Assembly: GCF_020181035.1 (NCBI RefSeq)
Contig: NZ_JAIQYY010000018.1
Coordinates: 145,934-209,933 of the forward strand
Reading direction: 5' to 3'
Source: Streptomyces sp. CoH27
GTDB taxonomy: Bacteria; Actinomycetota; Actinomycetes; Streptomycetales; Streptomycetaceae
Length of the DNA stretch: 64,000 bases
Made by a program: the position numbers and the translations under genes. Shown here in pieces: positions 17,103 to 25,946 of the stretch; the stretch's first letter is position 1; the number at the start of each line of letters is the position of its first letter. The notes beneath the pieces were generated by a model, which was not told the origin of the DNA, made no database searches, and saw nothing but the letters and a program-made list of their open reading frames with translations.

Positions 17103-18038
17103 ATGCCAGCGAGCTATGCGTATCTCGGCCCCGAGGGCACCTTCACCGAAGTGGCCCTGCGGACGCTCCCGGAATCGGCCACCCGGGAGCTGATCCCGTA
17201 CGTGTCGGTGCAGTCCGCGCTGGACGCGGTGCGGGTGGGCGAGGCCGAGGCCGCGTTCGTGCCGATCGAGAACTCCGTCGAGGGCGGGATCACCACCACG
17301 CTGGACGAGCTGGTCGCGGGCGAGCCGCTGACCATCTATCGCGAGGTGCTGCTGTCGATCACCTTCGCGCTGCTGGTCCGGCCCGGCACGAAGCTCACGG
17401 ACATCAAGACGGTCTCCGCCCACCCGGCCGCCCAGTCACAGGTGCGGAACTGGCTGCGGAACAACCTCCCCGACGCCGCCTGGGAGTCGGCCGCCTCCAA
17501 CGCGGACGCCGCCCGTCTGGTCCAGGAGGGCCGCTACGACGCCGCTTTCGCCGGCGAGTTCGCCGCCTCCCGGTACGGCCTTGAGGCCCTGGAGACCGGG
17601 ATCCACGACTTCCCGGAGACCGCGCAGACCCGGTTCGTGCTGGTCGGCCGCCCCGCCCGGCCCGCCGCGCCGACCGGCGCCGACAAGACCTCCGTGGTGC
17701 TGTGGCAGCGCGACGACCACCCCGGCGGCCTGCGCGACCTGCTCGGCGAGTTCGCCTCGCGCGGCATCAACCTCATGCTGCTGCAGTCCCGTCCAACCGG
17801 CGCCGGGATCGGCAACTACTGCTTCTGCATCGACGCCGAGGGCCATATCTCCGACCGGCGGATGGCGGAGGCGCTGACAGGGCTGAAGCGGATCTGTCTC
17901 CAGGTGCGCTTCCTCGGCTCCTACCCGCGCGCGGACATCACGCCGGCCGAGGCCCCGGCGACCCGGCAGGGGACGTCGGACGAGGAGTTCGTGGCGGCGG
18001 CGGACTGGGTGGCGCGCTGCCAGGACGGCCGGTTCTAG
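17103..18038 (+). CDS. pheA: prephenate dehydratase
   Basis: A 311-residue monofunctional enzyme converting prephenate to phenylpyruvate in phenylalanine synthesis. The two-lobed catalytic domain (about 1-185) opens with AYLGPEGTFTE and contains PIENSVEGGI and the conserved TRF in AQTRFVLVG. An ACT regulatory domain follows (about 195-275), with the Phe-binding segment reading LLQSRPTGAG instead of the usual ESRP. There is no chorismate mutase domain. TAGGGT lies seven bases before ATG 17103, so the transcript may be leaderless, although GAGGG can also serve as a ribosome site. Downstream lies the DnaA-box-rich spacer before serS. Confidence 0.95.
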   Translation: MPASYAYLGPEGTFTEVALRTLPESATRELIPYVSVQSALDAVRVGEAEAAFVPIENSVEGGITTTLDELVAGEPLTIYREVLLSITFALLVRPGTKLTDIKTVSAHPAAQSQVRNWLRNNLPDAAWESAASNADAARLVQEGRYDAAFAGEFAASRYGLEALETGIHDFPETAQTRFVLVGRPARPAAPTGADKTSVVLWQRDDHPGGLRDLLGEFASRGINLMLLQSRPTGAGIGNYCFCIDAEGHISDRRMAEALTGLKRICLQVRFLGSYPRADITPAEAPATRQGTSDEEFVAAADWVARCQDGRF

Positions 18039-18061
18039 CCAGTCCTACCTGCATATCATCG

Positions 18062-18401
18062 TTATCCACAGGAGTTATCCACAGGTCCGCTTCTCGACCT
18101 GGGGACAAGTCGACAAGCGTGCGCGAGTCGGTCGACAAATCGTCCCTCAGGGCCCCGATGCCGCCACCGGGCCGCACCTCACCCTTCGTCCACTCGTTTC
18201 CTTTGATTCATCTTTTGGGGCGACCGCTTTCCACCCGAAAGTGGGTGTCACCCAGGTTTGCCCTGGGAATTCTTCAGTTCGCCGCACACTTCCGGAGTGA
18301 TCAATTCCGAAGTCCACAGATCTTCCACACAGCCTGTGGATAACTCTTGAGAGGGTGTGGATTCCTGTGGACAGTGAGGCCGCGAAGTCCCGTTCTCCAC
18401 A
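18062..18401. promoter_or_regulatory. cluster of DnaA boxes
   Basis: The 562-base spacer between pheA and serS contains TTATCCACA at 18062-18070 and 18075-18083, its complement TGTGGATAA at 18335-18343, TGTGGACAG at 18366-18374 (box CTGTCCACA on the minus strand) and TTCTCCACA at 18393-18401. Weaker matches are at 18310-18318, 18321-18329 and 18356-18364. Both orientations are present. There are no replication genes here, so this is not oriC; it looks like a DnaA-titrating or regulatory locus. Clusters of DnaA boxes outside oriC have been described in S. coelicolor, and this may be the equivalent of one. Confidence 0.7.
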
Positions 18402-18463
18402 AGGAAATCCGGTCAACCGGGCATCAGGGGCCTGCTCCGTCCCAGGGAATGAGACATTTTCGC

Positions 18464-18519
18464 TTGACGCGCTTCTGGCGTGTACTTACACGTTCCGCAA
18501 TTTACGCATAACGGAACGT
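18464..18519 (+). promoter_or_regulatory. serS promoter with overlapping inverted repeat
   Basis: TTGACG (18464-18469) and TACACG (18487-18492) are separated by 17 bases, a good principal-sigma promoter, about 110 bases before serS. The -10 overlaps the left arm of an inverted repeat, ACGTTCCG (18490-18497) and CGGAACGT (18512-18519), with a 14-base loop. The repeat could be an operator or a 5' leader hairpin. Confidence 0.55.
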
Positions 18520-18600
18520 AAGCATCGAAATAGTGGCTGATCGGAACTCCACCGAATAGTGATTCGTGAGCGGCGAGCCCGCACCGGTAGCCTTGACCTC

Positions 18601-19878
18601 GTGATTGACCTTCGCCTGCTTCGTGAGGACCCCGACCGTGTGCGCGCGTCCCAGCGCGCCCGTGGAGAGGATGTCGCGCTCGTCGACTCCCTCCTGTCTG
18701 CCGACGAGCGGCGCAGGTCCTCCGGCGTCCGCTTCGACGAGCTGCGCGCCGAGCAGAAGCAGCTCGGCAAGCAGATCCCCAAGGCCACCGGCGACGAGAA
18801 GGCCGAGCTGCTGAAGCGTGCCGAGCAGCTTAAGGCCGACGTCAAGGCCGCCGACGCCGAGCGCGACGCGGCCGACGCCGAGACGCAGGAGCTGCTGCTC
18901 CGGCTCGGCAACCTCGTCCACCCCGACGTGCCCGTCGGCGGCGAGGAGGACTTCGTCACGCTGGAGACGCACGGCACGATCCGGGACTTCGGTGCCGAGG
19001 GCTTCGCGCCCAAGGACCACCTGGAGCTCGGCCAGCTGCTCGGCGCGATCGACGTCGAGCGCGGCGCCAAGGTTTCCGGCTCCCGCTTCTACTTCCTCAC
19101 CGGCGTCGGCGCCCTGCTGGAGCTGGCCCTGGTGAACGCGGCGATGGCCCAGGCCACCGCGGCCGGCTTCACGCCGATGCTCACCCCGGCGCTGGTGCGC
19201 CCGCAGTCCATGGCGGGCACCGGCTTCCTCGGCCAGGCGGCCCAGGACGTCTACCACCTCGACAAGGACGACCTGTACCTGGTCGGCACCTCCGAGGTCG
19301 CCCTCGCGTCCTATCACATGGACGAGATCATCGACGCCGACCGGCTGCCGCTGCGCTACGCGGGCTTCTCCCCGTGCTTCCGCCGCGAGGCCGGCTCGCA
19401 CGGCAAGGACACCCGGGGCATCTTCCGGGTGCACCAGTTCGACAAGGTCGAGATGTTCTCGTACGTCGACCCCGAGGACTCCCAGAACGAGCACCGGCGT
19501 CTGCTGGAGTGGGAGAAGCAGTGGCTGACCTCGCTGGAGCTGCCGTTCCGCGTGATCGACGTCGCCACCGCCGACCTCGGCTCCTCGGCCGCCCGCAAGT
19601 TCGACTGCGAGGCGTGGATCCCGACCCAGGGCAAGTACCGCGAGCTGACCTCGACCTCGGACTGCACCGAGTTCCAGTCCCGCCGCCTGTCGATCCGGAT
19701 GCGTGACGGCAAGCAGGTCAGGCCGCTCGCCACGCTCAACGGCACGCTGTGCGCCGTACCGCGGACGATCGTGGCGATCCTGGAAAACCACCAGCTGGCC
19801 GACGGCTCCGTCCGGGTCCCCGAGGTGCTGCGCCCGTACCTGGGCGGCCGGGAGGTCCTGGAGCCGGTCGCCAAGTGA
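18601..19878 (+). CDS. serS: seryl-tRNA synthetase
   Basis: A 425-residue class II aminoacyl-tRNA synthetase charging tRNA-Ser. The N-terminal coiled-coil arm (about 30-100) is Lys/Glu-rich. Motif 2 is seen as [20 protein letters not shown] and motif 3 as [18 protein letters not shown]. Length is normal. The GTG start has no ribosome site; TAGCCT seven bases upstream could be a -10 for a leaderless transcript, in addition to the promoter at 18464. The stop codon overlaps the start of the HAD phosphatase gene by four bases (GTGA). Confidence 0.96.
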   Translation: MIDLRLLREDPDRVRASQRARGEDVALVDSLLSADERRRSSGVRFDELRAEQKQLGKQIPKATGDEKAELLKRAEQLKADVKAADAERDAADAETQELLLRLGNLVHPDVPVGGEEDFVTLETHGTIRDFGAEGFAPKDHLELGQLLGAIDVERGAKVSGSRFYFLTGVGALLELALVNAAMAQATAAGFTPMLTPALVRPQSMAGTGFLGQAAQDVYHLDKDDLYLVGTSEVALASYHMDEIIDADRLPLRYAGFSPCFRREAGSHGKDTRGIFRVHQFDKVEMFSYVDPEDSQNEHRRLLEWEKQWLTSLELPFRVIDVATADLGSSAARKFDCEAWIPTQGKYRELTSTSDCTEFQSRRLSIRMRDGKQVRPLATLNGTLCAVPRTIVAILENHQLADGSVRVPEVLRPYLGGREVLEPVAK

Positions 19879-20675
19879 CCGGTTTCCCGTACCGACTGAT
19901 CGCCACCGACCTCGACGGAACGCTCCTGCGCTCCGACGAGTCGGTCTCGCAGCGCACGCGTGACGCGCTCGCCGCGGCCACCGCGGCGGGCGCCGCGCAC
20001 ATCGTCGTCACCGGCCGCGCGGTCCCGTGGACCCGGCACATCCTGGACGACCTCGGCTACGACGGCCTCGCCGTCTGCGGCCAGGGCGCACAGGTCTACG
20101 ACGCCGGCGCGCACCGCCTGCTGACCTCGGTCACCCTGGACCGTCAGCTGGCGGGCGTGGCCCTGGCCAAGATCGAGGCCGAGGTGGGCCCGCTGTATCT
20201 CGCGGCCAGCCGGGACGGCCTGGACGGCGAGGTGCTGGTGGGTCCGGGGTACGCGGTCACGGGCAGGCTCCCCGCCACCCCCTTCACGGACGCGTCCGAC
20301 CTGTGGACGGCGCCGCTGAACAAGATCTACATACAGCATCCGACGCTGTCCGACGACGAGTTGGCGCAGGCGGCCCAGCGCGCGGCCGGCGGCTTCGTCA
20401 CCGTGGCCATGGCGGGCGAGGGCATCGTGGAACTGCTCCCGCTCGGCCTGTCCAAGGCGACAGGGCTGTCTCTGGCGGCCCGCCGTCTGGGCCTGAAGGC
20501 GGCCGACACGATCGCCTTCGGCGACATGCCCAACGACATCCCGATGTTCGCCTGGTCCTCCCGGGGTGTGGCGATGGCCAACGCCCACGAGGCGCTCCGC
20601 GGGGTGGCCGACGAAGTGACCGCCTCCAACGAGGAGGACGGCATCGCGGTGGTGCTGGAGCGGTTGCTGGGCTGA
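19875..20675 (+). CDS. HAD-superfamily Cof-type phosphatase
   Basis: A 266-residue haloacid-dehalogenase phosphatase with a C2B (Cof) cap. Motif I is [11 protein letters not shown] (nucleophile Asp), motif II VVTGR, the motif III Lys in GLSKATGLS, and motif [13 protein letters not shown]. Substrates of this class are sugar phosphates or cofactors such as FMN or PLP; none can be assigned. It is translationally coupled to serS. A close paralogue is encoded at 30865. A hairpin at 20718-20736 follows the gene. Confidence 0.88.
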   Translation: MTGFPYRLIATDLDGTLLRSDESVSQRTRDALAAATAAGAAHIVVTGRAVPWTRHILDDLGYDGLAVCGQGAQVYDAGAHRLLTSVTLDRQLAGVALAKIEAEVGPLYLAASRDGLDGEVLVGPGYAVTGRLPATPFTDASDLWTAPLNKIYIQHPTLSDDELAQAAQRAAGGFVTVAMAGEGIVELLPLGLSKATGLSLAARRLGLKAADTIAFGDMPNDIPMFAWSSRGVAMANAHEALRGVADEVTASNEEDGIAVVLERLLG

Positions 20676-21014
20676 AGGCTGGGAAGGCGGCCGCGCGGGC
20701 CGACCGCTGTGGGCAATCGTTCCGCAGGGCGGAACGGGTGGGCACAGCCTGCAACGCGGGGCGCCGACATGACCAACCCCGGCTGAAGACCGGCCGTACC
20801 ACAGCGGCAGCGCCTCGCGGCCGCCCCGGGCGGTTCCTGTGGCTCCACGGCGGGGTAACTACACCGGAGCCGACCCCGGACCGCCCTGTCGGGAGCTGGG
20901 CGTACTGCCGTGCATGGACATCGCCCACCTCCACTCCCGGATCGCGGCGCCGGGACATTCCCGGCGGATGGGCTGCAACCACTCTGCCCCGCCGCCGAGT
21001 TGGACGCCACCGAA
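20676..21014. other. 339-base convergent spacer
   Basis: This lies between the HAD gene and the small leftward gene at 21015. Apart from the 8-bp hairpin at 20718-20736 I see no gene or regulatory element. Open frames here lack ribosome sites and normal codon bias. Confidence 0.5.
20718..20736. terminator. terminator hairpin after the HAD gene
   Basis: CGTTCCGC (20718-20725) and GCGGAACG (20729-20736) form a perfect 8-bp stem with a 3-base loop, 43 bases after the stop codon. Confidence 0.5.
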
Positions 21015-21275
21015 TTACCGGCGGCGCCATCTGCGCCGCCGGGCCTTGCTGAAGAACCAGCCCGCCGGCGGCTCGTCGGAGCGCCACGGCTGCGGCTCGG
21101 GCTCCTCGGCGCGCCAGCGGGCGGCGAGCATACGGGCCCGCGCCGACGGCTCGGAGGTCTCGGCGCCCCGGATGAACTCCTCGTCCAGGACGAGCCCGTC
21201 CAGCCCGTCCAGCCCGTCCCGGACGTCGCCCTCAAGGCGCCCGTGCCCGTCGTGTGCGGGTATCTCCTCTGCCAT
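21015..21275 (-). CDS. small charged protein of unknown function
   Basis: An 86-residue protein: the N-terminal half is acidic (MAEEIPAHDG, GDVRDGLDGLDGLVLDEEF), and the C-terminus ends in a basic run (KARRRRWRRR). A near-perfect ribosome site, AGGAGG, precedes ATG 21275 at a suitable distance, which is the main reason to accept it. It lies 79 bases downstream of the ABC-2 permease gene and could be the last gene of that operon. I do not recognise a family; the middle WRAEEPEPQPWRSDEPPAGWF suggests a disordered adaptor. Confidence 0.6.
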   Translation of the reverse strand: MAEEIPAHDGHGRLEGDVRDGLDGLDGLVLDEEFIRGAETSEPSARARMLAARWRAEEPEPQPWRSDEPPAGWFFSKARRRRWRRR

Positions 21276-21354
21276 CGACGACCTCCTAGCCCTACGTCCT
21301 GCTTTGTCCAGTGTGCCCGGCCCGGTGTGAAGCCCCCGTCAAGCGGCCGGAGGC

Positions 21355-22074
21355 CTACTCCTCGCCCGTGAGCTTCAGTGCCCGCAGCTTCTGGCCGGCG
21401 TACCAGGTCGCCAGCACCGTGACGACCACCAGCAGCACGGTGGCCGTCGGCAGGCCCACGTAGGACGTCACGAGGTCCCCGCCGGCCACCTTGTGGGCGA
21501 CGGCCAGCGACCACTGCTGGACGCTGAGCGTGCGCGCGCCGGGCACCAGGGAGCCGAACAGCGCCTCCCAGACCAGCGCGTAGACCAGTCCGAAGACCAC
21601 CGCGTGCCGGGAGACCGTGCCCAGCAGCAGGAACAGCGCCGAGTAGGCGATGGAGGAGACCAGCGCGGCGACCGTGTAGGCGACGGCGATCTGCTGGCCG
21701 TTGCCGTTGAGGATCAGGCCCGCGATCAGGGTCGGCACCGCCGAGAAGACCATGGTCACGGCGATGGCGACGATCAGCTTGGTGAAGATGATCGCGGGCC
21801 GCTTCAGCGGTTTGGACAGCAGGTAGACGACGGAGCCGTCGTCGATCTCGGGGCCGATCGCGCCCGTGCCCGCGATGACGCCGATGATCGGCACCATCGT
21901 CGCGATGGCGAAGCCGCCGAGGACGTCGGACGCGGTCTGGTCGTCGGCTCCGGTCAGGGCCCGCACGGCCACGGAGAGCACGATCAGGAGCAGCGGCAGC
22001 GCGCCGAGGATGAGGGCCCGGCGACGGCCGAGCAGGGCCCGGTAGGTGAGCCGGGCGACGGTGGGGTCGTACAT
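21355..22074 (-). CDS. ABC-2 type transporter permease
   Basis: A 239-residue integral membrane protein with six hydrophobic segments (starting LILGALPLLLIVLSVAVRAL and ending TATVLLVVVTVLATWYAG). The loop GPEIDDGSVVYLLSKPLKR is the conserved coupling-helix region of ABC-2 permeases of the NatB/GldA-partner type. It is the last of four overlapping or adjacent leftward genes forming two ATPase/permease pairs. Likely substrates are peptides, drugs or ions; nothing in the sequence decides between them. Confidence 0.85.
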   Translation of the reverse strand: MYDPTVARLTYRALLGRRRALILGALPLLLIVLSVAVRALTGADDQTASDVLGGFAIATMVPIIGVIAGTGAIGPEIDDGSVVYLLSKPLKRPAIIFTKLIVAIAVTMVFSAVPTLIAGLILNGNGQQIAVAYTVAALVSSIAYSALFLLLGTVSRHAVVFGLVYALVWEALFGSLVPGARTLSVQQWSLAVAHKVAGGDLVTSYVGLPTATVLLVVVTVLATWYAGQKLRALKLTGEE

Positions 22075-22084
22075 CTTCGGCCTC

Positions 22085-22996
22085 CTACGCCGCGACCAGG
22101 TACGAAAAGACGGACTCCAGGGACTCGTCGGACGGCGAGACCGTGAGGAGCCGGATGCCGTGGTCCCGGGCGACCTTCGGCAGCAGGGCGGTGAAGCGGC
22201 CGAAGTCGACGGCCTGGACGCGCAGCGCGCCCTCGCTGTGGTCGACCTCGATGCCGGCCGTCGAGGGGTCGGCGATCAGCGCGGCCGCGAGGGCGCGGTC
22301 GTCACTGGAACGCACCAGGTAGCGGTGCGGGCGGTCGGTCATCAGACGGCGGATCTTACGGAAGTCGCCGCTGGCCGCGTGCCTGCCGGCGACGACGACC
22401 TCGATGTGCCGGGCGAGCTGCTCGACCTCTTCGAGGATGTGCGAGGAGAACAGCACCGTGCGGCCCTCGTCGCCCATCTTCCGCAGCAGATCCATCAGTT
22501 GCATGCGCTGACGCGGGTCCATGCCGTTGAACGGCTCGTCCAGCAGGAGCAGCGAGGGCTCGTGGACGAGGGCGCTCGCCATCTTCACGCGCTGGCGCAT
22601 GCCCTTGGAGTACGTGGCGATCTTGCGGTCCTGCGCGTACTCCATCTCGACCGTGGCGAGCGCCCGTTGGGCCGCCTTGTCGCCCAGGCCGTGCAGCTCG
22701 GCGTTGGCGACGACGAACTCGCGGCCGGTGAGGAAGTCGTACATCGCCTCGCGCTCGGGGACGATGCCGATGTGCCGGTAGATCTGCTCGTTGCGCCACA
22801 CCTGCTGTCCGTCGAGGGTGACGGTGCCGGTGGAGGGGGCGAGGAAGCCGCCCATCATGTTGATCAGGGTGGACTTTCCGGCGCCGTTGGGGCCGAGCAG
22901 GCCGGTGACGCCGGGTCCGATGGTCATGGTGATGTCGTTGACGGCGACCACGTTGCCGAACCAGCGGGAGACGTGGTCGATGACGAGCGTGGTCAC
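22085..22996 (-). CDS. ABC transporter ATP-binding protein (first pair)
   Basis: A 303-residue ATPase. Walker A is GPNGAGKST, the signature is YSKGMRQRVKMA, Walker B is LLLLDEPFNGMD, with the H-loop in SSHIL. The ~80 residues after the ATPase core resemble the C-terminal extension of NatA/BcrA-like exporters. The GTG start overlaps the stop of the preceding permease (22993-22996), so the two are translationally coupled. It energises export with the permease at 21355 and/or 22993. Confidence 0.9.
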   Translation of the reverse strand: MTTLVIDHVSRWFGNVVAVNDITMTIGPGVTGLLGPNGAGKSTLINMMGGFLAPSTGTVTLDGQQVWRNEQIYRHIGIVPEREAMYDFLTGREFVVANAELHGLGDKAAQRALATVEMEYAQDRKIATYSKGMRQRVKMASALVHEPSLLLLDEPFNGMDPRQRMQLMDLLRKMGDEGRTVLFSSHILEEVEQLARHIEVVVAGRHAASGDFRKIRRLMTDRPHRYLVRSSDDRALAAALIADPSTAGIEVDHSEGALRVQAVDFGRFTALLPKVARDHGIRLLTVSPSDESLESVFSYLVAA

Positions 22997-23901
22997 AGTC
23001 CCACCTTCTTGTAGCGGCGCATCAGCAGGCCGTAGCTGCCGGCGATCAGGGCGAGCACGACCAGGACGTAGACCACGCCCTGTCCGGCCGACGGGCTGAC
23101 GCCTCCGGGATTACGGGGGGTCGCGCCCAGGAAGGCCGACTGGACGCCGTCGATGAGGGTGACCGGTGAGAACAGGCCGATCCACGGGATGGCGCTCGCG
23201 TGGTTGTGCACGTCGGAGATGGCCTGGAGCGTGGAGACGGCGCCGTAGGAGATGATCATCACGGCGATCACGGCGGCGATGCCGAAGCCCCGGCGCGGAG
23301 TGACGGCGGCGATGACGAGGCCGATGCCGGCGAACAGCAGGGAGAGCAGCGCCACGGAGACCAGTCCCTCGGCGAATTCCTTCGTCTGGTGGGCGAAGCC
23401 CAGCTTGGCCAGCAGCGCGCCCACGTACATCACGAGCAGGGGGGCGCCGGTGAGGATGAAGATCGCCGAGGCGAGTGCCGCGAACTTGGCGCGGACGTAG
23501 TCGGCGGTCTCGATGGGCCGCGAGAAGTACAGCGGTACGGTCTTGAAGCGCAGGTCGCGGGAGACGGACTGGGGTGCCTGGGAGGCGACGTACAGGCTGA
23601 TCACGGCCTGCAGCAGGATCGCGTAGCGGGTGTAGGCGACCGGCAGTTCGTGCGCCTTGGTGAAGACCGCGACGGCCACCATGATGGCGGCGGGCACGCA
23701 CATCACTGCGAACAGCAGCATCGGCAGCACCTTGGACTTGGCCGAGCGGCCGAGTCCGTAGGCGCCGCGCAGGGACTGCGCGAACAGCGAGCGGCGGGCG
23801 TAGGCGCGGCCGAGGCGGGGGCCGTCGTAGCCGCGGTAGCCGATGTCGTGGATGCGGGTCTGGTCGCCGGCGGGGGCGGCCAGGGGGTGCTCAACCGCCA
23901 T
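22993..23901 (-). CDS. ABC-2 type transporter permease
   Basis: A 302-residue membrane protein with a ~60-residue cytoplasmic N-terminus (IHDIGYRGYDGPRLGRAYARR, a motif common to this permease class) and six hydrophobic segments. RFKTVPLYFSRPIETADYVRAK is the cytoplasmic coupling region. It overlaps the upstream ATPase by 11 bases and the downstream ATPase by 4, so all are in one operon. The sequence is unlike the permease at 21355, suggesting a heteromeric exporter or two related exporters. Confidence 0.87.
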   Translation of the reverse strand: MAVEHPLAAPAGDQTRIHDIGYRGYDGPRLGRAYARRSLFAQSLRGAYGLGRSAKSKVLPMLLFAVMCVPAAIMVAVAVFTKAHELPVAYTRYAILLQAVISLYVASQAPQSVSRDLRFKTVPLYFSRPIETADYVRAKFAALASAIFILTGAPLLVMYVGALLAKLGFAHQTKEFAEGLVSVALLSLLFAGIGLVIAAVTPRRGFGIAAVIAVMIISYGAVSTLQAISDVHNHASAIPWIGLFSPVTLIDGVQSAFLGATPRNPGGVSPSAGQGVVYVLVVLALIAGSYGLLMRRYKKVGL

Positions 23902-24862
23902 GGACGGCCTCCTCCTTGCGCTGCTCGTCGCTGTCCCGGAAGACCTCCGAGATGTGGTGCCGGCGCTGCTCCATGCGCACCAGGCCGAGGCCGAGGTCGG
24001 CGACGACGTCCCGGACGAGGTCGTAGATCTCCTCGCCCTCGGCGGTCAGCAGCAGGATGTGTCCCGCGCCGGGGAGCCCCGCGCCTTCGCCGTGGCTGTC
24101 GACCCCGCGCGCGTGGAGCGCCTCGCGGACCGCGCGGGTGCCGTCGGGGTGGGTCTCGCTGTCGGTGACCTCGATCGCGAGGGTCGTCGTGGTCTGGGTG
24201 AAGTCGGTGGTGGAGCTGGAGCGCAGGAGCTTGCCGCCGTCGATGACGACGACGTGGTCGCAGGTGCGCTCCAGCTCGCCCAGCAGGTGGGAGGTGACCA
24301 GGACCGAGATGCCGAAGTCGGTGTGGATGCGGCGGATCAGGCCGAGCATGTCGTCCCGGCCGACCGGGTCGAGGCCGTTGGTCGGCTCGTCCAGGAAGAC
24401 CAGCTGCGGGTCGTGCACCAGCGCCTGGGCGAGCTTCACCCGCTGCTTCATGCCGGTCGAGTAGCCGCCGATGGGGCGGTAGCGCTCCTCGTACAGGCCG
24501 ACGTGGCGCAGGGTGTCCGCGGTGCGTTCGCGGGCGGCGGTGGGCGGCAGGCCGGACATGCGCGCCATGTGGACGACGAACTCGGTGGCCGAGACGTCCG
24601 GTGGCAGACAGTCGTGCTCCGGCATGTACCCGACGCGCTCGCGGATGGTGCCGCCCTTGGTGGCGACGTCCAGGCCGAGCACCTCGGCACGGCCCTCCGT
24701 GGCGGGGGACAGCCCCAGCAGGATCTTGATCAGGGTGGACTTGCCGGCGCCGTTGGCTCCGACGAGTCCGGTCACACCGGCTCCGATGTCCACGGACAGC
24801 CGGTCGAGAGCGGTCACCCGGGGGAACCGCTTGCTCAGGCTTTCGGTCGCGATCACAGTCAC
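23891..24862 (-). CDS. ABC transporter ATP-binding protein (second pair)
   Basis: A 323-residue ATPase, first gene of the leftward operon. Walker A is GANGAGKST, the signature YSTGMKQRVKLAQ, Walker B LVFLDEPTNGLD, H-loop SHLL. The C-terminal extension includes TLAIEVTDSETH and an acidic tail. The GTG at 24862 is the start. The promoter should lie in the 241-base divergent spacer (24863-25103), which also holds a DnaA-box-like TTTTCCACA (24978-24986), but I could not define it. Confidence 0.9.
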   Translation of the reverse strand: MTVIATESLSKRFPRVTALDRLSVDIGAGVTGLVGANGAGKSTLIKILLGLSPATEGRAEVLGLDVATKGGTIRERVGYMPEHDCLPPDVSATEFVVHMARMSGLPPTAARERTADTLRHVGLYEERYRPIGGYSTGMKQRVKLAQALVHDPQLVFLDEPTNGLDPVGRDDMLGLIRRIHTDFGISVLVTSHLLGELERTCDHVVVIDGGKLLRSSSTTDFTQTTTTLAIEVTDSETHPDGTRAVREALHARGVDSHGEGAGLPGAGHILLLTAEGEEIYDLVRDVVADLGLGLVRMEQRRHHISEVFRDSDEQRKEEAVHGG

Positions 24863-25103
24863 GCCTTCGACCGTAGTGATTCAGGACACGCCGGTCGTCA
24901 GACCTCAGAGCCGTCTTGGCGTCAGACCCAGGTATTACGGGGCCCTAGGGGATGCCCCACCGAAGGGTTACCGAGGGTTTTCCACAGCCTGACATCCCTC
25001 CTATTGACGCCGCCTCTAACAACTGTCACATTCACCGGTGTCAAGTTACGGACGCGTACCGCAGCCGATGGGACGAATCGGCGGCACGACGGGACGGGGC
25101 GGC

Positions 25104-25946
25104 ATGACGACGGCAGTGAGCAGCGAACTCTCCGTGGAGCTGCGGGGGTTCAGGCGGGTGCAGCGCCTCGCCTACGAGTGCGCGGAGGCGGTCGCGGCGC
25201 GGCTGGAGCCGGGCGTGACCGAGCGCGAGGCGGCGCGGATGCAGCGCGAGTGGCTGCGTGAGCGCGGGGTGCGGGACTGGTTCCATCTGCCCTTCGCGTG
25301 GTTCGGCGACCGCACCGCGTTCGTGAACTTCCGCATACCCCTGCAGTTCTTCCCCACCGACCGCGCCCTGGCGCCCGGGATGCCGTTCATCCTGGACATG
25401 GCACCGGTCTACGAGGGATACACGGCGGACATCGGCTACTCGGGCTCCCTCGGGGTGAACCCGGTGCAGGACCGGCTGCTGGCCGACCTGGAGGCACACC
25501 GCGAGCTGATCCTGCGCGAGGTGCGCGAGCGGCGCCCGCTGCGCGAGATCTACGAGGACGTGGACCGGCTCATGGTCCGCCAGGGCTACGCCAACCGGCA
25601 CCGCGCGTACCCGTTCGGGGTGATCGCCCACAAGGTGGACCGGGTCAAGCAGCGCCGTTTCTCCCCGCACCTGTTCGGGTTCGGCACGCAGTCCCTGAAG
25701 GGTCTGGCCGCCGACGCGCTGCACGGCCACCGCGAGGGCTGGTCGCCCCTGTGGTCGCCGTACCGCTTCTCGGACCACCCGCCGCGGCCGGGCCTGTGGG
25801 CGGTCGAACCCCACCTCGGCTTCCGGGGTACGGGCGCGAAGTTCGAGGAGATCCTCGTGGTCACCGACTCCAAGGACCCCGAACAGAGCGCGTTCTGGCT
25901 GGACGACGATCTGCCGCACGTGCGGCGCTGGGCGGAGGAGAAGTGA
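25104..25946 (+). CDS. M24-family metallopeptidase-like protein
   Basis: A 280-residue single-domain pita-bread protein (methionine aminopeptidase/creatinase fold). Candidate metal ligands are the Asp in FILDMAPVY, the Asp in YTADIGYS, a His in the GLAADALHGH region and the Glu in LWAVEPHLGF. Pairing with an epoxide-hydrolase-like fusion and a MerR regulator in an overlapping operon suggests a small-molecule or dipeptide substrate. ATG 25104 gives the natural family N-terminus; an upstream GTG at 25038 is less likely. Its stop overlaps the next start (GTGA). Confidence 0.78.
   Translation: MTTAVSSELSVELRGFRRVQRLAYECAEAVAARLEPGVTEREAARMQREWLRERGVRDWFHLPFAWFGDRTAFVNFRIPLQFFPTDRALAPGMPFILDMAPVYEGYTADIGYSGSLGVNPVQDRLLADLEAHRELILREVRERRPLREIYEDVDRLMVRQGYANRHRAYPFGVIAHKVDRVKQRRFSPHLFGFGTQSLKGLAADALHGHREGWSPLWSPYRFSDHPPRPGLWAVEPHLGFRGTGAKFEEILVVTDSKDPEQSAFWLDDDLPHVRRWAEEK

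Noticed and set aside
18039-18600. Possibility that the DnaA-box spacer is oriC
   Set aside because: No dnaA, dnaN or recF genes beside it and fewer boxes than a Streptomyces oriC; it is an accessory cluster at most.
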